From Prolixibacteraceae bacterium (lineage in GTDB: Bacteria > Bacteroidota > Bacteroidia > Bacteroidales > Prolixibacteraceae), in assembly GCA_025210775.1 (NCBI GenBank), contig JAOARB010000018.1, positions 34,031 to 98,030 on the forward strand: 64,000 bases of DNA, given 5' to 3'. Below, piece after piece: positions 1-8,706 of this stretch (position 1 is its first letter; each line of letters starts with the position of its first letter). The position numbers were made by a program, and so were the translations under genes. The notes beneath the pieces are model-generated. The model ran no database searches. It saw only the letters and a program-made list of their open reading frames with translations, and was not told the origin of the DNA.

Positions 1-272
1 TCCATTGGGAGGGCTAAAAAACTGTTTTACGACATCTAAGGTAGACAAAGTTAAATTATAATTTAACTAGATCAAATAATAGAATGTTAACAGATGGTAG
101 CTATTGTGTTGTAAATTAGTGTATTTAATAGTTTTTAAGACATTATGGTGTTAAAGTATGAATTAAAGAAGCGGAATAGGATTTGTATGACTTTTTCGAA
201 CACTAATAAAAATCATGTTTTAGCTAGTAAGTGTGCTATACTTTTGAAGTAGTCGCTTAAAAATATAACGCT
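1..272. other. Left-edge intergenic region with candidate ald promoter
   Basis: No complete gene is visible. The first ~40 bases are less AT-rich than the rest and read open in frame 1 to a TAA at 37-39, so the 3' end of an upstream plus-strand gene may be cut by the window edge; this is too short to support. The remainder is AT-rich. TACTTTTG at 239-246 matches the Bacteroidota -7 element TAnnTTTG and would place a transcript start near 253, about 20 bases before the alanine dehydrogenase start codon. No good -33 TTTG is present, only TGTT at 216-219. Confidence 0.4.
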
Positions 273-1385
273 ATGATTATAGGAGTACCAAAGGAGATTA
301 AAAATAACGAAAACAGAGTTTCGTTAACCCCAGCAGGGGCTGCAGAGTTGATCAAACATGGTCATACTGTTTATGTACAGCATACAGCAGGAATGGGAAG
401 CGGTTTCGAAGATAAAGAGTATGTAGATGCTGGCGCAACCATTTTACCTACTATTGAAGAGGTATATGCTATTGCTGATATGATTATTAAGGTGAAAGAA
501 CCTATTGAGTCTGAATATTCTTTGATTAAAGAAGGTCAGTTGGTTTATACTTATTTCCACTTCGCATCATGTGAGCCTCTAACTCAAGCCATGATAAACC
601 AAAAGGGAATTTGTTTGGCTTACGAGACTGTGGAATTAGATGACCGTTCTCTACCTCTATTGGTTCCTATGTCAGAAGTGGCTGGACGTATGTCTATCCA
701 AGAAGGAGCTAAATACCTAGAAAAACTATTCGGAGGACGTGGAGTTCTTATGGGTGGTGTTGCAGGTGTTCCACCAGCAAAAGTATTGGTTATCGGTGGT
801 GGTGTTGTAGGAACAGAAGCTGCTAAGATGGCTGCTGGTCTAGGTGCTGATGTAACTATCATGGACCTTAACCTAAAACGTCTTCGTTATTTGGATGATG
901 TAATGCCAGCAAATGTGAAAACCATGATGTCTAACGAATATAATATTCGTGAGATGGTTAAAACACATGATGTGATCGTTGGAGCTGTATTGATTCCAGG
1001 AGCGGTTGCACCAAATTTGGTGACAAGAGATATGCTACCTACTATGCAAAAAGGAACTGTATTAGTGGATGTAGCTATTGACCAAGGTGGATGTATCGAG
1101 ACTACTCATCCTACAACTCATGATAATCCAGTATTTGAGATTGATGAAGTGATCCACTATTCTGTAGCAAACATGCCAGGAGCAGTACCAAGAACATCAA
1201 CATTAGCATTGACAAATGCAACTCTTCCTTATGCTATCCAGTTGGCAAACAAAGGATGGAAGCAAGCATGTAAAGATGACAAAGCTTTGAAACTTGGACT
1301 TAATATTGTTGAGGGTAAAGTGGTTTATAAAGGAGTATCTGAAGCATTCGGATTGCCTTATCACGAAGTAGATTCTATGCTTTAA
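273..1385 (+). CDS. ald: Alanine dehydrogenase
   Basis: Catalyses NAD-dependent reversible deamination of L-alanine to pyruvate and ammonium in the cytoplasm. The 370-residue length is normal for the family. The N-terminus has the family start [20 protein letters not shown]. The catalytic residues expected for Ald are in register: Lys75 in the KVKEP segment, His96 and Asp270. The Rossmann fingerprint GGGVVG at residues 175-180 binds NAD, followed by the acidic end of beta-2 at Asp198. It stands alone, with a promoter-like TACTTTTG 27 bases upstream and a strong hairpin terminator immediately after, so it is probably monocistronic. The related pyridine nucleotide transhydrogenase alpha subunit is the main alternative, but the full set of Ald residues makes that unlikely. 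Confidence 0.96.
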   Translation: MIIGVPKEIKNNENRVSLTPAGAAELIKHGHTVYVQHTAGMGSGFEDKEYVDAGATILPTIEEVYAIADMIIKVKEPIESEYSLIKEGQLVYTYFHFASCEPLTQAMINQKGICLAYETVELDDRSLPLLVPMSEVAGRMSIQEGAKYLEKLFGGRGVLMGGVAGVPPAKVLVIGGGVVGTEAAKMAAGLGADVTIMDLNLKRLRYLDDVMPANVKTMMSNEYNIREMVKTHDVIVGAVLIPGAVAPNLVTRDMLPTMQKGTVLVDVAIDQGGCIETTHPTTHDNPVFEIDEVIHYSVANMPGAVPRTSTLALTNATLPYAIQLANKGWKQACKDDKALKLGLNIVEGKVVYKGVSEAFGLPYHEVDSML

Positions 1386-1433
1386 CAGTGGGAAGTTAAA
1401 CGTTCTAAATTAGCACTAAATATAAATTAAAAG

Positions 1434-1462
1434 GAGCACATCGGAAGATGTGCTCTTTTTTT
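1434..1462. terminator. Bidirectional terminator between ald and the acyltransferase
   Basis: A perfect 9-bp stem (GAGCACATC / GATGTGCTC) closes a GGAA loop. It is followed by a run of seven T on the plus strand and preceded by an A-rich stretch, so it can also serve the convergent minus-strand gene. Confidence 0.88.
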
Positions 1463-1463
1463 A

Positions 1464-2615
1464 TTATAGTAGATTGAAATCAATTTTGCTTTGTAGCGGA
1501 TTGGCATACATTTCTAGCCATAGTTGAACCGCTTCTTCTTTATGCTCTTCGATGATTGAAAGGCTCTCTGTGGTTAGTTTTTCAAATCGATCAATATCGT
1601 CTTGGGTATATTGATCTTTAAAACGATCACTTTGGTTTAATTTGTCGTGAGCGATAAAGTTAAATGGCCAAAGAGTGTAGTTCTCGATAACAGATTTGTC
1701 TATGATTTCGGCAACCACTTTTAGTTGCTTATTTTTATTCTTGATCTCTTCTGTTTGAGATAGTACTTCGTTAATTGGTTTACCATATTTGAAAACAACA
1801 CGACCTTTAGGTCTGATGATTCCTGCTCCCATACTACGTAGATCTTCTCCTGGGCTTTTTTTGTAGTCTGGCTCATGTTTCTTACGTAGAAGTTCTAGTA
1901 CTTTTAATCCTCCACAAGGTTCGATCTCATATGAAAGAGCAAGAGGAACAATGTCTAGATCAAGGAATCCTTGACGAGTAGAGTCATTAGGATTACTGAT
2001 GTTAAGCATTTTTAGTAGAGCCACTTGTGTACGGTCGATACCATTTTTAGTACGCCCCTCTTTTTGTGCAATCCATACAGAACGATCTCTTTCGATCACA
2101 CTGTTACGGATATAATGAGAAAGAGTCTCTGAGGCTTCCATCATCTGTTTCACAGGGATGTCTCTTTTAACTACAAAGCTTCTGTTAAGTTTTACAAGAT
2201 CCGTGATCCATTTGTATATAAGCAGGTTGCTTCCGATTGCAATTTCAGTTGCTTTGATGTCTTTGTTTATGGCACCTACATTAAGGAAAGCAGGGTCAAG
2301 AACGATATCACGGTGGTTAGATATAAAGATATGACTTTTTTGAGTGTCAAAATTTTCTTTTCCAATTAAATCAAAAGAGTCTGTAGACATTTGTGATATT
2401 CTACCAACAAGAGGTCGAATAATTTTATATTGAAAGTCCACTACATTATCTAGCGTTTTTAGAATGGCAATAACCTGTTCGCACTCTTCTTTTTGAGGAT
2501 AGATCTTATCAAGAATATGCAAGAAGGCATCATCTGCTAGTAATTCAGCGATCACTTTTTTCACTTCGTGATCTCTATAGGGTCTTATTTCTTCAAAACG
2601 TTTGCTTAATTCCAT
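1464..2615 (-). CDS. Glycerol-3-phosphate / lysophosphatidate acyltransferase family protein
   Basis: Likely a membrane-associated acyltransferase of glycerolipid synthesis (PlsB/PlsC superfamily). Block I is NHRDIVLD at residues 100-107. The His is followed by Asp103 and Asp107, so the classical H-X4-D spacing is not strictly met. A block-III-like segment QKEGRTKNGID lies near residue 184. A basic stretch around residues 130-155 (LIYKWITDL...KLNRSFVVKRD) fits the substrate-binding block II. No confident transmembrane helix is seen. The 383-residue length exceeds typical PlsC (about 240) and is below PlsB (about 800). The gene converges on ald and shares its terminator. The acyl acceptor cannot be told from sequence, so no symbol is given. 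Confidence 0.8.
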   Translation of the reverse strand: MELSKRFEEIRPYRDHEVKKVIAELLADDAFLHILDKIYPQKEECEQVIAILKTLDNVVDFQYKIIRPLVGRISQMSTDSFDLIGKENFDTQKSHIFISNHRDIVLDPAFLNVGAINKDIKATEIAIGSNLLIYKWITDLVKLNRSFVVKRDIPVKQMMEASETLSHYIRNSVIERDRSVWIAQKEGRTKNGIDRTQVALLKMLNISNPNDSTRQGFLDLDIVPLALSYEIEPCGGLKVLELLRKKHEPDYKKSPGEDLRSMGAGIIRPKGRVVFKYGKPINEVLSQTEEIKNKNKQLKVVAEIIDKSVIENYTLWPFNFIAHDKLNQSDRFKDQYTQDDIDRFEKLTTESLSIIEEHKEEAVQLWLEMYANPLQSKIDFNLL

Positions 2616-2750
2616 AAAATAAATTGGTATTCAGGGGATAATTCCCCAAAAAAAATTTTGACAAAAATAGTAATAATCCAACTAAGCTTAAGATATTAGA
2701 GGAGGATATTTTCCATAAATAAGAGGGAGACAGTAATTTAATCCTCTTTT

Positions 2751-4730
2751 TTACAATTTTAATCGTAACATTATTTTAAAACTTGTAGTATGAATTGTTT
2801 CTGATGCTTTTGATGTTTCAGATAGTTGGTTGGTCTTGATGAACTGTGTGTATCCGATCTTAGTTGAAAGAGAACACCATTGTTTTAGCTTAATTCTTTC
2901 GAGAAGAAAAAGATGGAATCCCTGACCATAGTAGGAGGGAATAGAGAAATTATATAGAAGATCGTTTTCATAGGTGAATATCCTTGAATAAAAAGAGTCG
3001 GTATGGAAGAAGGTGGTTTGTAGATAGGTTGTGCTTATGGATGCTAAATTTAGTTTTCCATATATCATCCCTAGCATTCCCTTTTCGTTTTTCCCTTTGT
3101 GGTGTACTTTACTATACTGAAATTCTGTTTTGACTTCAAAAAGAGAGGACAACTGCTTTGTTCCTTGAAGACGAAAGTTCTGATAGTTATAATCGTAGGG
3201 ATAACATCGTTGGTTCTTTTGGAATGATTTATTTGATGATTTGAACTGATATTTGACTTGAAAAGCGGTGCTGCTTGATTTTATGTAGTTTATTGTAGTG
3301 TTTACTTTATAAGCCTCTTTTGAAATAAAAGATTTCGTTCCAATGCGTTGATCTTCGCTAAAATAGGATAGTGAATTGAGGAATGATATTTTCTTTGAAA
3401 CTTCGAATCTTTGTAATAAAAAGGGACCTTGTTCATTTTTACAGCTAGAATGGATAGCGTAACTATTACCGTAGGGCATATAATATTCTTGTGGATAATA
3501 TCGATATCCAAGTGTGACTCTGTAGAAGGGCAAGATGAGTCCATATATTCCATGAAGATGGCCTATCTGATTAAATGGATCTGATGCAATTTCTCCAAAT
3601 AGATGGAATCTGGAAAGGTAGATATGGTAACTCAATCCAAAATAATGTTGACGGGCTATTGGTGAGAAATACTCTCCTGTGATGGTGTTTCTTTTTAGTA
3701 GAGGTAGAGCGTAGTTGGCTTGATGGGCATAGCCAATGACTTTAAATCTTTTGTCTCTGTATTCAAGAGCACCACCATAACTCTCCTCTTTCAATGCATC
3801 TTTTTTTTTCTTCTGCGTTTCACTGATGTGTATCCCATCGTTGAGTAGTGAGTTGAAATAGGATAAGGTGTCGTTGTTTTTTATAGATGCATCTCTGCGA
3901 TGATTAGAGTAGTATCCGAAAATACGAAAACGGTGTAGCCCTTTTTCTATTGCTATTCCTCTTAAGTAGTGGTTTTCGTCTGATTGTGCATAACCTTTTA
4001 TTCGATTATAATTATTGATTATCTCTGATGGTGAATTGTTTGAAAAGAAGGAGGAAGAGGAGAAAGTGACTCCTTGTCCATAAGATGGTTTGTAGTCACC
4101 AATAATTATCTTTAGATTGGTTCTTTGGTATTGGATATAGCCACTTAGGTGATCATAAAATGAGCGTGATTCTCCATAGTCCGATTCCCCAATCGCTTTG
4201 CTACTAAAATAACCTTTGTCTAATGATAGACGAATTTGTTTTTTATATTGTTTGAATCCTCTCTTCTTTTGGGTACTGTCACTTTTTTTATTTGACAGTT
4301 GTGTGATCATATATCCTTTGGTCTTATTGTTTGCTGTTTGGGTGTTGTCAAATTGTAATAAGTAGGAGAGTAGGTCGGATGTGATCCTGTCTAAAGAGAG
4401 GATAATCTCGATCTCGTTGATGGTATATATGTTACCGTGTTTTAGACGATATTCAATAATCTTTTCTATATCGATGGCAGAGAGCAGTGGAAGAGATTCC
4501 AATTCTTCTTTGGTCGCTTCGTTGATTTTTATGGGATTGTCAATAAAATGTTGGAGAGAAAGGTGAGACAATGGATCGTCTGGTGAGAGGTGTTGATTCT
4601 CTAGATGGAACATTACAAATTTCTCGTATACAGAAATGAAATTCTGTTTTGGCTCTATGTTATTTTGAGAAAATGCAAGGTTACATGTAATGGTAATAAA
4701 AAATAGAAATGTGAAAAAAAGTACCTTCAT
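2751..4730 (-). CDS. Secreted helix-hairpin-helix protein with beta-rich C-terminus
   Basis: A 659-residue exported protein. Residues 1-21 form a signal peptide (hydrophobic core LFFTFLFFITITCNLAF, cleavage after Ser21). Residues about 68-125 hold helix-hairpin-helix repeats of the ComEA type (INEATKEELESLPLLSAIDI, then a second motif starting near INEIEIILSL). The remaining ~500 residues alternate aromatic and polar residues in short strands with many Tyr, Phe, Ser and Lys, which suggests an outer-membrane beta structure. Similar large HhH proteins occur across Bacteroidota without a settled function; a link with DNA uptake would be inference only. The start codon lies in the 3' arm of a 14-bp hairpin that follows purE (see attenuator entry), so expression may depend on read-through. 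Confidence 0.7.
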   Translation of the reverse strand: MKVLFFTFLFFITITCNLAFSQNNIEPKQNFISVYEKFVMFHLENQHLSPDDPLSHLSLQHFIDNPIKINEATKEELESLPLLSAIDIEKIIEYRLKHGNIYTINEIEIILSLDRITSDLLSYLLQFDNTQTANNKTKGYMITQLSNKKSDSTQKKRGFKQYKKQIRLSLDKGYFSSKAIGESDYGESRSFYDHLSGYIQYQRTNLKIIIGDYKPSYGQGVTFSSSSFFSNNSPSEIINNYNRIKGYAQSDENHYLRGIAIEKGLHRFRIFGYYSNHRRDASIKNNDTLSYFNSLLNDGIHISETQKKKKDALKEESYGGALEYRDKRFKVIGYAHQANYALPLLKRNTITGEYFSPIARQHYFGLSYHIYLSRFHLFGEIASDPFNQIGHLHGIYGLILPFYRVTLGYRYYPQEYYMPYGNSYAIHSSCKNEQGPFLLQRFEVSKKISFLNSLSYFSEDQRIGTKSFISKEAYKVNTTINYIKSSSTAFQVKYQFKSSNKSFQKNQRCYPYDYNYQNFRLQGTKQLSSLFEVKTEFQYSKVHHKGKNEKGMLGMIYGKLNLASISTTYLQTTFFHTDSFYSRIFTYENDLLYNFSIPSYYGQGFHLFLLERIKLKQWCSLSTKIGYTQFIKTNQLSETSKASETIHTTSFKIMLRLKL

Positions 4731-4787
4731 TCCAACCTGTTACTCTGAATTATGCATTCATTAAAACAGTTGAGTTGGAATGAAGGT
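4712..4787 (-). promoter_or_regulatory. Terminator or attenuator hairpin overlapping a start codon
   Basis: On the minus strand a perfect 14-bp inverted repeat (ACCTTCATTCCAAC, plus positions 4774-4787, and GTTGGAATGAAGGT, plus positions 4723-4736) encloses a 37-base loop and is followed by ACTTTTTTTC. This is the form of an intrinsic terminator for purE. The ATG of the downstream helix-hairpin-helix gene (4728-4730) sits inside the 3' arm, and the T-run encodes its residues 4-6 (Leu-Phe-Phe). The structure would therefore both end purE transcripts and hide the next start codon. Confidence 0.65.
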
Positions 4788-4800
4788 TTATTTTAGAATT

Positions 4801-5307
4801 TTAGTTTGTCTTAAACTTAAATTCAATTGTTTTTAATTCTTCGTTTGCTTTTACAATCTTGCTCTTAAGAGATTCTTTGTATGCTTCCATCTTGGTTGCA
4901 ATAGTTTCGTCTCCATTGGCCATAATCTGAATAGCTAAAATACCAGCATTCATAGCTCCGTTGATTGCAACTGTTGCAACAGGGATGCCTGGTGGCATTT
5001 GGGCAATAGCGAGTAGTGCATCCATTCCATCTAAACTGGCTTTGATTGGCACACCAATTACTGGAAGAGGTGTCATTGCAGCAATAACACCTGGAAGGTG
5101 TGCTGCCATACCTGCTGCAGCAATGATAACTTCAATGCCTCTTTGTTTTGCATTTTTGGCAAATTTCTCCACTTCTTCGGGTGTACGGTGAGCAGAAAGT
5201 GCATGAATTTCGAATGGAACTTCAAATTCATCTAATAGTTTTGCTGCTTTTTCCATCACTGGCAGATCTGATGTGCTGCCCATAATAATACTAACTCTTG
5301 GTTTCAT
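4801..5307 (-). CDS. purE: N5-carboxyaminoimidazole ribonucleotide mutase
   Basis: Class I PurE converts N5-CAIR to CAIR in purine biosynthesis. The 168-residue length is standard. Visible family motifs are GSTSDLPVM at residues 10-18 (phosphate binding), SAHRTP at 38-43 with the catalytic His40, and a Gly/Ala-rich segment GMAAHLPGVIAAMTPLPVIG. No PurK is adjacent. It is divergent from hpt, another purine gene. A hairpin with a T-tract follows it and overlaps the start of the next minus-strand gene. Confidence 0.96.
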   Translation of the reverse strand: MKPRVSIIMGSTSDLPVMEKAAKLLDEFEVPFEIHALSAHRTPEEVEKFAKNAKQRGIEVIIAAAGMAAHLPGVIAAMTPLPVIGVPIKASLDGMDALLAIAQMPPGIPVATVAINGAMNAGILAIQIMANGDETIATKMEAYKESLKSKIVKANEELKTIEFKFKTN

Positions 5308-5432
5308 AACTTAATTAACTAAGTGACTGTTTTGGGTTTATAATGGTAAAAGGTACAAAAGGTGAAACAAGAAAAAAAAGATTTTTTGTCAAAAAAAAGC
5401 CTAATGTTTTTTTTTGAACCGGATATGTTTCG

Positions 5433-5440
5433 TTAATTTG
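5433..5440 (+). promoter_or_regulatory. Candidate -7 promoter element upstream of hpt
   Basis: TTAATTTG matches TAnnTTTG at 7 of 8 positions and is followed by CGCC. A TTTG lies at 5413-5416, giving 16 bases of spacing, shorter than the usual 19-21. The predicted start would leave a leader of about 120 bases before hpt. Confidence 0.3.
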
Positions 5441-5566
5441 CGCCCTTTCTCCTACAAATCTATTTAGATTAATAAATGTGACTATATAGATAGAGAAGAT
5501 TCGGGGAGTTAATGATGAAAATTTAAAGATTATCTATCAAACGTTAGTCGTAAAACAATTTCAGAG

Positions 5567-6106
5567 ATGAAAAGAGTAAAGCTTTGGGACAAAGAATTTG
5601 AGATTTCTTATCCAAATGAGCAGATTGTTGCTGCTGTAAAAGAGATGGCAGTACAGATGAAAGAAGATCTTAAAGGGAAAGAACCACTATTTTTATGTGT
5701 CCTAAATGGTTGTTTCATGTTCGCAGCCGATCTATTAAAAGAAGTCGAATTGTCTGATGCCGAAGTTTCTTTTGTGAAATTGGCTTCTTACGAAGGTACA
5801 CAAACTACTGAGAATATCAAACAATTAATAGGACTAAATGGAGACATCACTGGTCGTACTGTAGTTATTGTTGAGGATATTGTAGATTCAGGGTTTACTA
5901 TTGCAAACTTGATTAATCAAGTTGAAGAAAGAGGTGCTGGTGATATTAAAGTGGCTACGCTACTTTTCAAACCTGAGGCATTGAAGAAAAATGTAAAAGT
6001 AGACTACGTTGGACTAGAGATCCCTAATGACTTTATTGTAGGATATGGATTGGACTACGATGGAAGAGGTCGTAATTTGAAAGATATTTATACACTAGTA
6101 CAATAA
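5567..6106 (+). CDS. hpt: Hypoxanthine phosphoribosyltransferase
   Basis: Purine salvage enzyme that transfers the phosphoribosyl group of PRPP to hypoxanthine or guanine. The PRPP-binding motif VVIVEDIVDSGFT is at residues 99-111, with the conserved Glu-Asp pair at 103-104. LCVLNGCFMFAADL near residues 43-56 is the N-terminal substrate and dimer loop. The length (179 residues) is typical. It is followed after 21 bases by adk and then by a terminator, so hpt-adk form one transcription unit; the order hpt-adk-obg is common in Bacteroidota as I recall it. Confidence 0.95.
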   Translation: MKRVKLWDKEFEISYPNEQIVAAVKEMAVQMKEDLKGKEPLFLCVLNGCFMFAADLLKEVELSDAEVSFVKLASYEGTQTTENIKQLIGLNGDITGRTVVIVEDIVDSGFTIANLINQVEERGAGDIKVATLLFKPEALKKNVKVDYVGLEIPNDFIVGYGLDYDGRGRNLKDIYTLVQ

Positions 6107-6127
6107 TTTTTTAAGAATATATATACA

Positions 6128-6700
6128 ATGTTGAATCTAGTATTATTCGGGCCTCCGGGAGCCGGAAAGGGAACTCAAGCAGAATACCTAATTAAAGATT
6201 TTGATTTGAATCATGTTTCAACAGGAGATCTTCTTCGTAGTGAGATCGCTGCAGAAACAGAACTTGGTTTGAAAGCGAAAGCTTTTATGGATAATGGAGA
6301 CTTAGTTCCTGATGAAGTTGTGATTGGAATGATTGGTTCTAAGTTGGAGGCGAATAAAGATGCTAAAGGATTTATTTTTGATGGTTTCCCAAGAACTGTA
6401 GCACAAGCACAAGCTTTGGATCAGCTTTTGACTGACCACAGCACTTCTGTTGCAGCAATGTTATCATTAGAGGTAGAGAAAGAAGAGTTGATGAAACGTC
6501 TTTTGAATAGAGGATTGACTTCAGGTCGTTCTGATGATCAAGATAGCTCTATTATTGAGAATAGAATCAATAACTATAATGAAAAGACTGCTCCACTAAA
6601 AGATTTTTATGGTGCACAATCAAAACTTCATAGCATTGAAGGACAAGGAAGTATTGAGGAAATCGCAAAACGCTTAAACGACGCAGTTAAAAGCTTGTAA
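6128..6700 (+). CDS. adk: Adenylate kinase, short form
   Basis: Interconverts ATP plus AMP and two ADP. The P-loop GPPGAGKGT is at residues 8-16, the AMP-binding STGDLLR near 36, and DGFPRT near 86. The protein has 190 residues and its LID region (around LLNRGLTSGRSDD) is short with no four-cysteine zinc site, so it is the short bacterial variant usual in Bacteroidota. It sits 21 bases after hpt and is followed by a perfect 12-bp terminator hairpin. Confidence 0.96.
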   Translation: MLNLVLFGPPGAGKGTQAEYLIKDFDLNHVSTGDLLRSEIAAETELGLKAKAFMDNGDLVPDEVVIGMIGSKLEANKDAKGFIFDGFPRTVAQAQALDQLLTDHSTSVAAMLSLEVEKEELMKRLLNRGLTSGRSDDQDSSIIENRINNYNEKTAPLKDFYGAQSKLHSIEGQGSIEEIAKRLNDAVKSL

Positions 6701-6722
6701 TTTTTTTAATAGCATAAATTAA

Positions 6723-6757
6723 ATGACAGATGGCGTGTGCCATCTGTCATTTTTTTT
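6723..6757 (+). terminator. Intrinsic terminator after hpt-adk
   Basis: A perfect 12-bp stem (ATGACAGATGGC / GCCATCTGTCAT) with a GTGT loop, followed by seven or more T. The T-run joins directly to the promoter element of obgE. Confidence 0.93.
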
Positions 6758-6764
6758 AACTTTG
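6757..6764 (+). promoter_or_regulatory. -7 promoter element for obgE
   Basis: TAACTTTG is an exact match to TAnnTTTG and lies directly behind the adk terminator T-run, so obgE has its own promoter. The predicted transcript start is near 6771, about 70 bases before the ATG. No TTTG is seen at -33. Confidence 0.5.
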
Positions 6765-6839
6765 TACGGGCAAAAGTCTCATTAAATGGATGTTGAATGT
6801 TTCAACGTTGGTTTCTGTTTGATTTAAACAAAAAAATTA

Positions 6840-7829
6840 ATGTCAGGTTCTAATTTCGTAGATTACGTAAAAATATACTGTCGCTCTGGTAAAGGGGGTC
6901 CTGGATCTCGCCATATGCGTCGAGAAAAATATATTCCCAAAGGGGGTCCCGATGGGGGAGATGGTGGTCGAGGAGGCCATGTTATTGTTAGAGGAAATTG
7001 TCAAATGTGGACCCTTCTACATTTGAAATTCCGTAAGCACATCTTTGCTGGTCATGGTGCATCTGGTTCAGGCCAATGTTCTACTGGTAAAGATGGAGAG
7101 GATGTTTATATCGATGTACCTCTAGGAACGATTGCTAAGGATGGTGAGACTGGCGAAGTTTTGTTTGAAATAACAGATGACGGACAGGAAGCTTATCTAG
7201 CACAAGGAGGAAAAGGTGGTTTAGGTAATACTCACTTTAAATCGTCTACGAATCAGACACCTCAATATGCTCAACCTGGTCAGGATGGTGCAGAAGGTTG
7301 GAAAATCTTAGAACTAAAAGTCTTGGCTGATGTAGGATTGGTTGGATTTCCTAGTGCTGGAAAATCGACACTTCTATCTGTTGTGTCTGCTGCCAAACCA
7401 AAGATTGCAGAATATCACTTTACTACGCTTGTTCCGAATTTGGGAATTGTAGGTTATAGAGATGATCGTTCATTTGTAATGGCAGATATTCCAGGAATTA
7501 TTGAAGGAGCTCATGAAGGGAAAGGTTTAGGCCATCGATTTCTTCGTCATATTGAGCGTAATTCGATGCTTCTTTTTATGATCCCAGCAGATAGTGATGA
7601 TTATTTGAAAGAGTACCAAATTCTGATTAATGAGCTAGTGATGTATAATCCAGAATTGTTGGATAAAGAGCGTTTCTTAGCGATCACTAAATCTGATATG
7701 TTGGATGAAGATCTCATTGCAGAGATTGAAGAAGAGTTGAAGGATCTACCACATATATTTATCTCTTCGGTGACAGGATCTAATATCCCGCAACTGAAAG
7801 ATGAGATCTGGAAACGTCTTAATAAATAG
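6840..7829 (+). CDS. obgE: GTPase Obg/CgtA
   Basis: Essential ribosome-associated GTPase of 50S assembly and stress control. Residues 1-160 are the glycine-rich Obg fold (repeats such as [12 protein letters not shown] at 35-46 and GGKGGLGN near 123). The G domain follows: G1 GFPSAGKS at 169-176, G2 around TTLVPNLG, G3 [10 protein letters not shown]4 TKSD and G5 SSVTG. At 329 residues it ends soon after the G domain and lacks the variable OCT tail found in some Obg proteins, as is usual in this phylum. Confidence 0.96.
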   Translation: MSGSNFVDYVKIYCRSGKGGPGSRHMRREKYIPKGGPDGGDGGRGGHVIVRGNCQMWTLLHLKFRKHIFAGHGASGSGQCSTGKDGEDVYIDVPLGTIAKDGETGEVLFEITDDGQEAYLAQGGKGGLGNTHFKSSTNQTPQYAQPGQDGAEGWKILELKVLADVGLVGFPSAGKSTLLSVVSAAKPKIAEYHFTTLVPNLGIVGYRDDRSFVMADIPGIIEGAHEGKGLGHRFLRHIERNSMLLFMIPADSDDYLKEYQILINELVMYNPELLDKERFLAITKSDMLDEDLIAEIEEELKDLPHIFISSVTGSNIPQLKDEIWKRLNK

Positions 7830-7840
7830 ATAATTTTAAG

Positions 7841-7870
7841 AAGCACAGCATTTATTTGTTTGTGCTTTTT
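7841..7870 (+). terminator. Weak terminator after obgE
   Basis: AAGCACA at 7841-7847 pairs with TGTGCTT at 7861-7867 across a 13-base loop and is followed by a short T-run. Read-through into the PAP2 gene is plausible. Confidence 0.5.
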
Positions 7871-7902
7871 ATTTCTTTTAAAATATTAGTAACTTAAGTG
7901 CA

Positions 7903-8595
7903 ATGGGGATTTTTGAAATTATTAAGGATTTTGATTCGCAGTTATTGTTGTATATCAATGGCAATCATTCGACTTTATGGGATTATGTAATGTTTACCTA
8001 TACCTATAAGCTTACATGGGTTGTGTTCTATGCAATTTTGTTTTATCATCTATATAAGTTTTATGGTAAGAAGATGCTTCTTATTATTCCAATGATTGCA
8101 TTGACTATCTTGGTTACCGATCAGATGTGTAATCTGATCAAGTATAGTGTTGCTCGCCCACGTCCTGGTCATGATCCTGTTATCGGATCTTTGGTTAATA
8201 TCTTTTATAAAAAAGGAGGACGTTTTGGTTTTGTGAGTGCTCATGCTGCCAACTCTTTTGCATTGGCTATCTTGATCTATAAGTATGTAAAGAATAAAAC
8301 TTTTCTTTACTATATGTCTTTATGGGCAATGATTGTTGGTTTCTCAAGAATATATCTCGGTGTTCATTATCCTGGAGATGTTTTATGTGGTAGTATTCTA
8401 GGTATTGGGATCGGCTTTTTAATGTATCGACTTTCTATATATCTTGAAAAATATGTACCTATGACAGGAAGCCAAAGTTTAGAGAAGTCAAGGATGAGTA
8501 ATCATCAACTGAATGGGGTTTTCTCATCCCTTCGATGGATGCTTGGTTTGCCTATATTTATTGTCTTTTGCTATGTAATGAAGGATTTGTTGTAG
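7903..8595 (+). CDS. PAP2 family membrane phosphatase
   Basis: A polytopic membrane phosphatase of the type 2 phosphatidic acid phosphatase superfamily. The three catalytic blocks are present: KYSVARPRPG near residues 76-85, SAHAANSFA near 108-116 (block C2 with His), and SRIYLGVHYPGDV near 150-162 (block C3 with Arg and His). About five hydrophobic segments are visible, including one at the C-terminus. The substrate cannot be assigned; undecaprenyl pyrophosphate, phosphatidylglycerophosphate or lipid A phosphates are all possible for this size (230 residues). It follows obgE by 73 bases. Confidence 0.88.
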   Translation: MGIFEIIKDFDSQLLLYINGNHSTLWDYVMFTYTYKLTWVVFYAILFYHLYKFYGKKMLLIIPMIALTILVTDQMCNLIKYSVARPRPGHDPVIGSLVNIFYKKGGRFGFVSAHAANSFALAILIYKYVKNKTFLYYMSLWAMIVGFSRIYLGVHYPGDVLCGSILGIGIGFLMYRLSIYLEKYVPMTGSQSLEKSRMSNHQLNGVFSSLRWMLGLPIFIVFCYVMKDLL

Positions 8596-8706
8596 ATTTC
8601 TTAGGATTCAACATATTTCATTATATAAAATATTCAACTTTTTTGTAAGTTAGGAGTTTCCAAACTTATTTTAATAATATTAATTTTTGTTCAACCGCTA
8701 ATTGCC

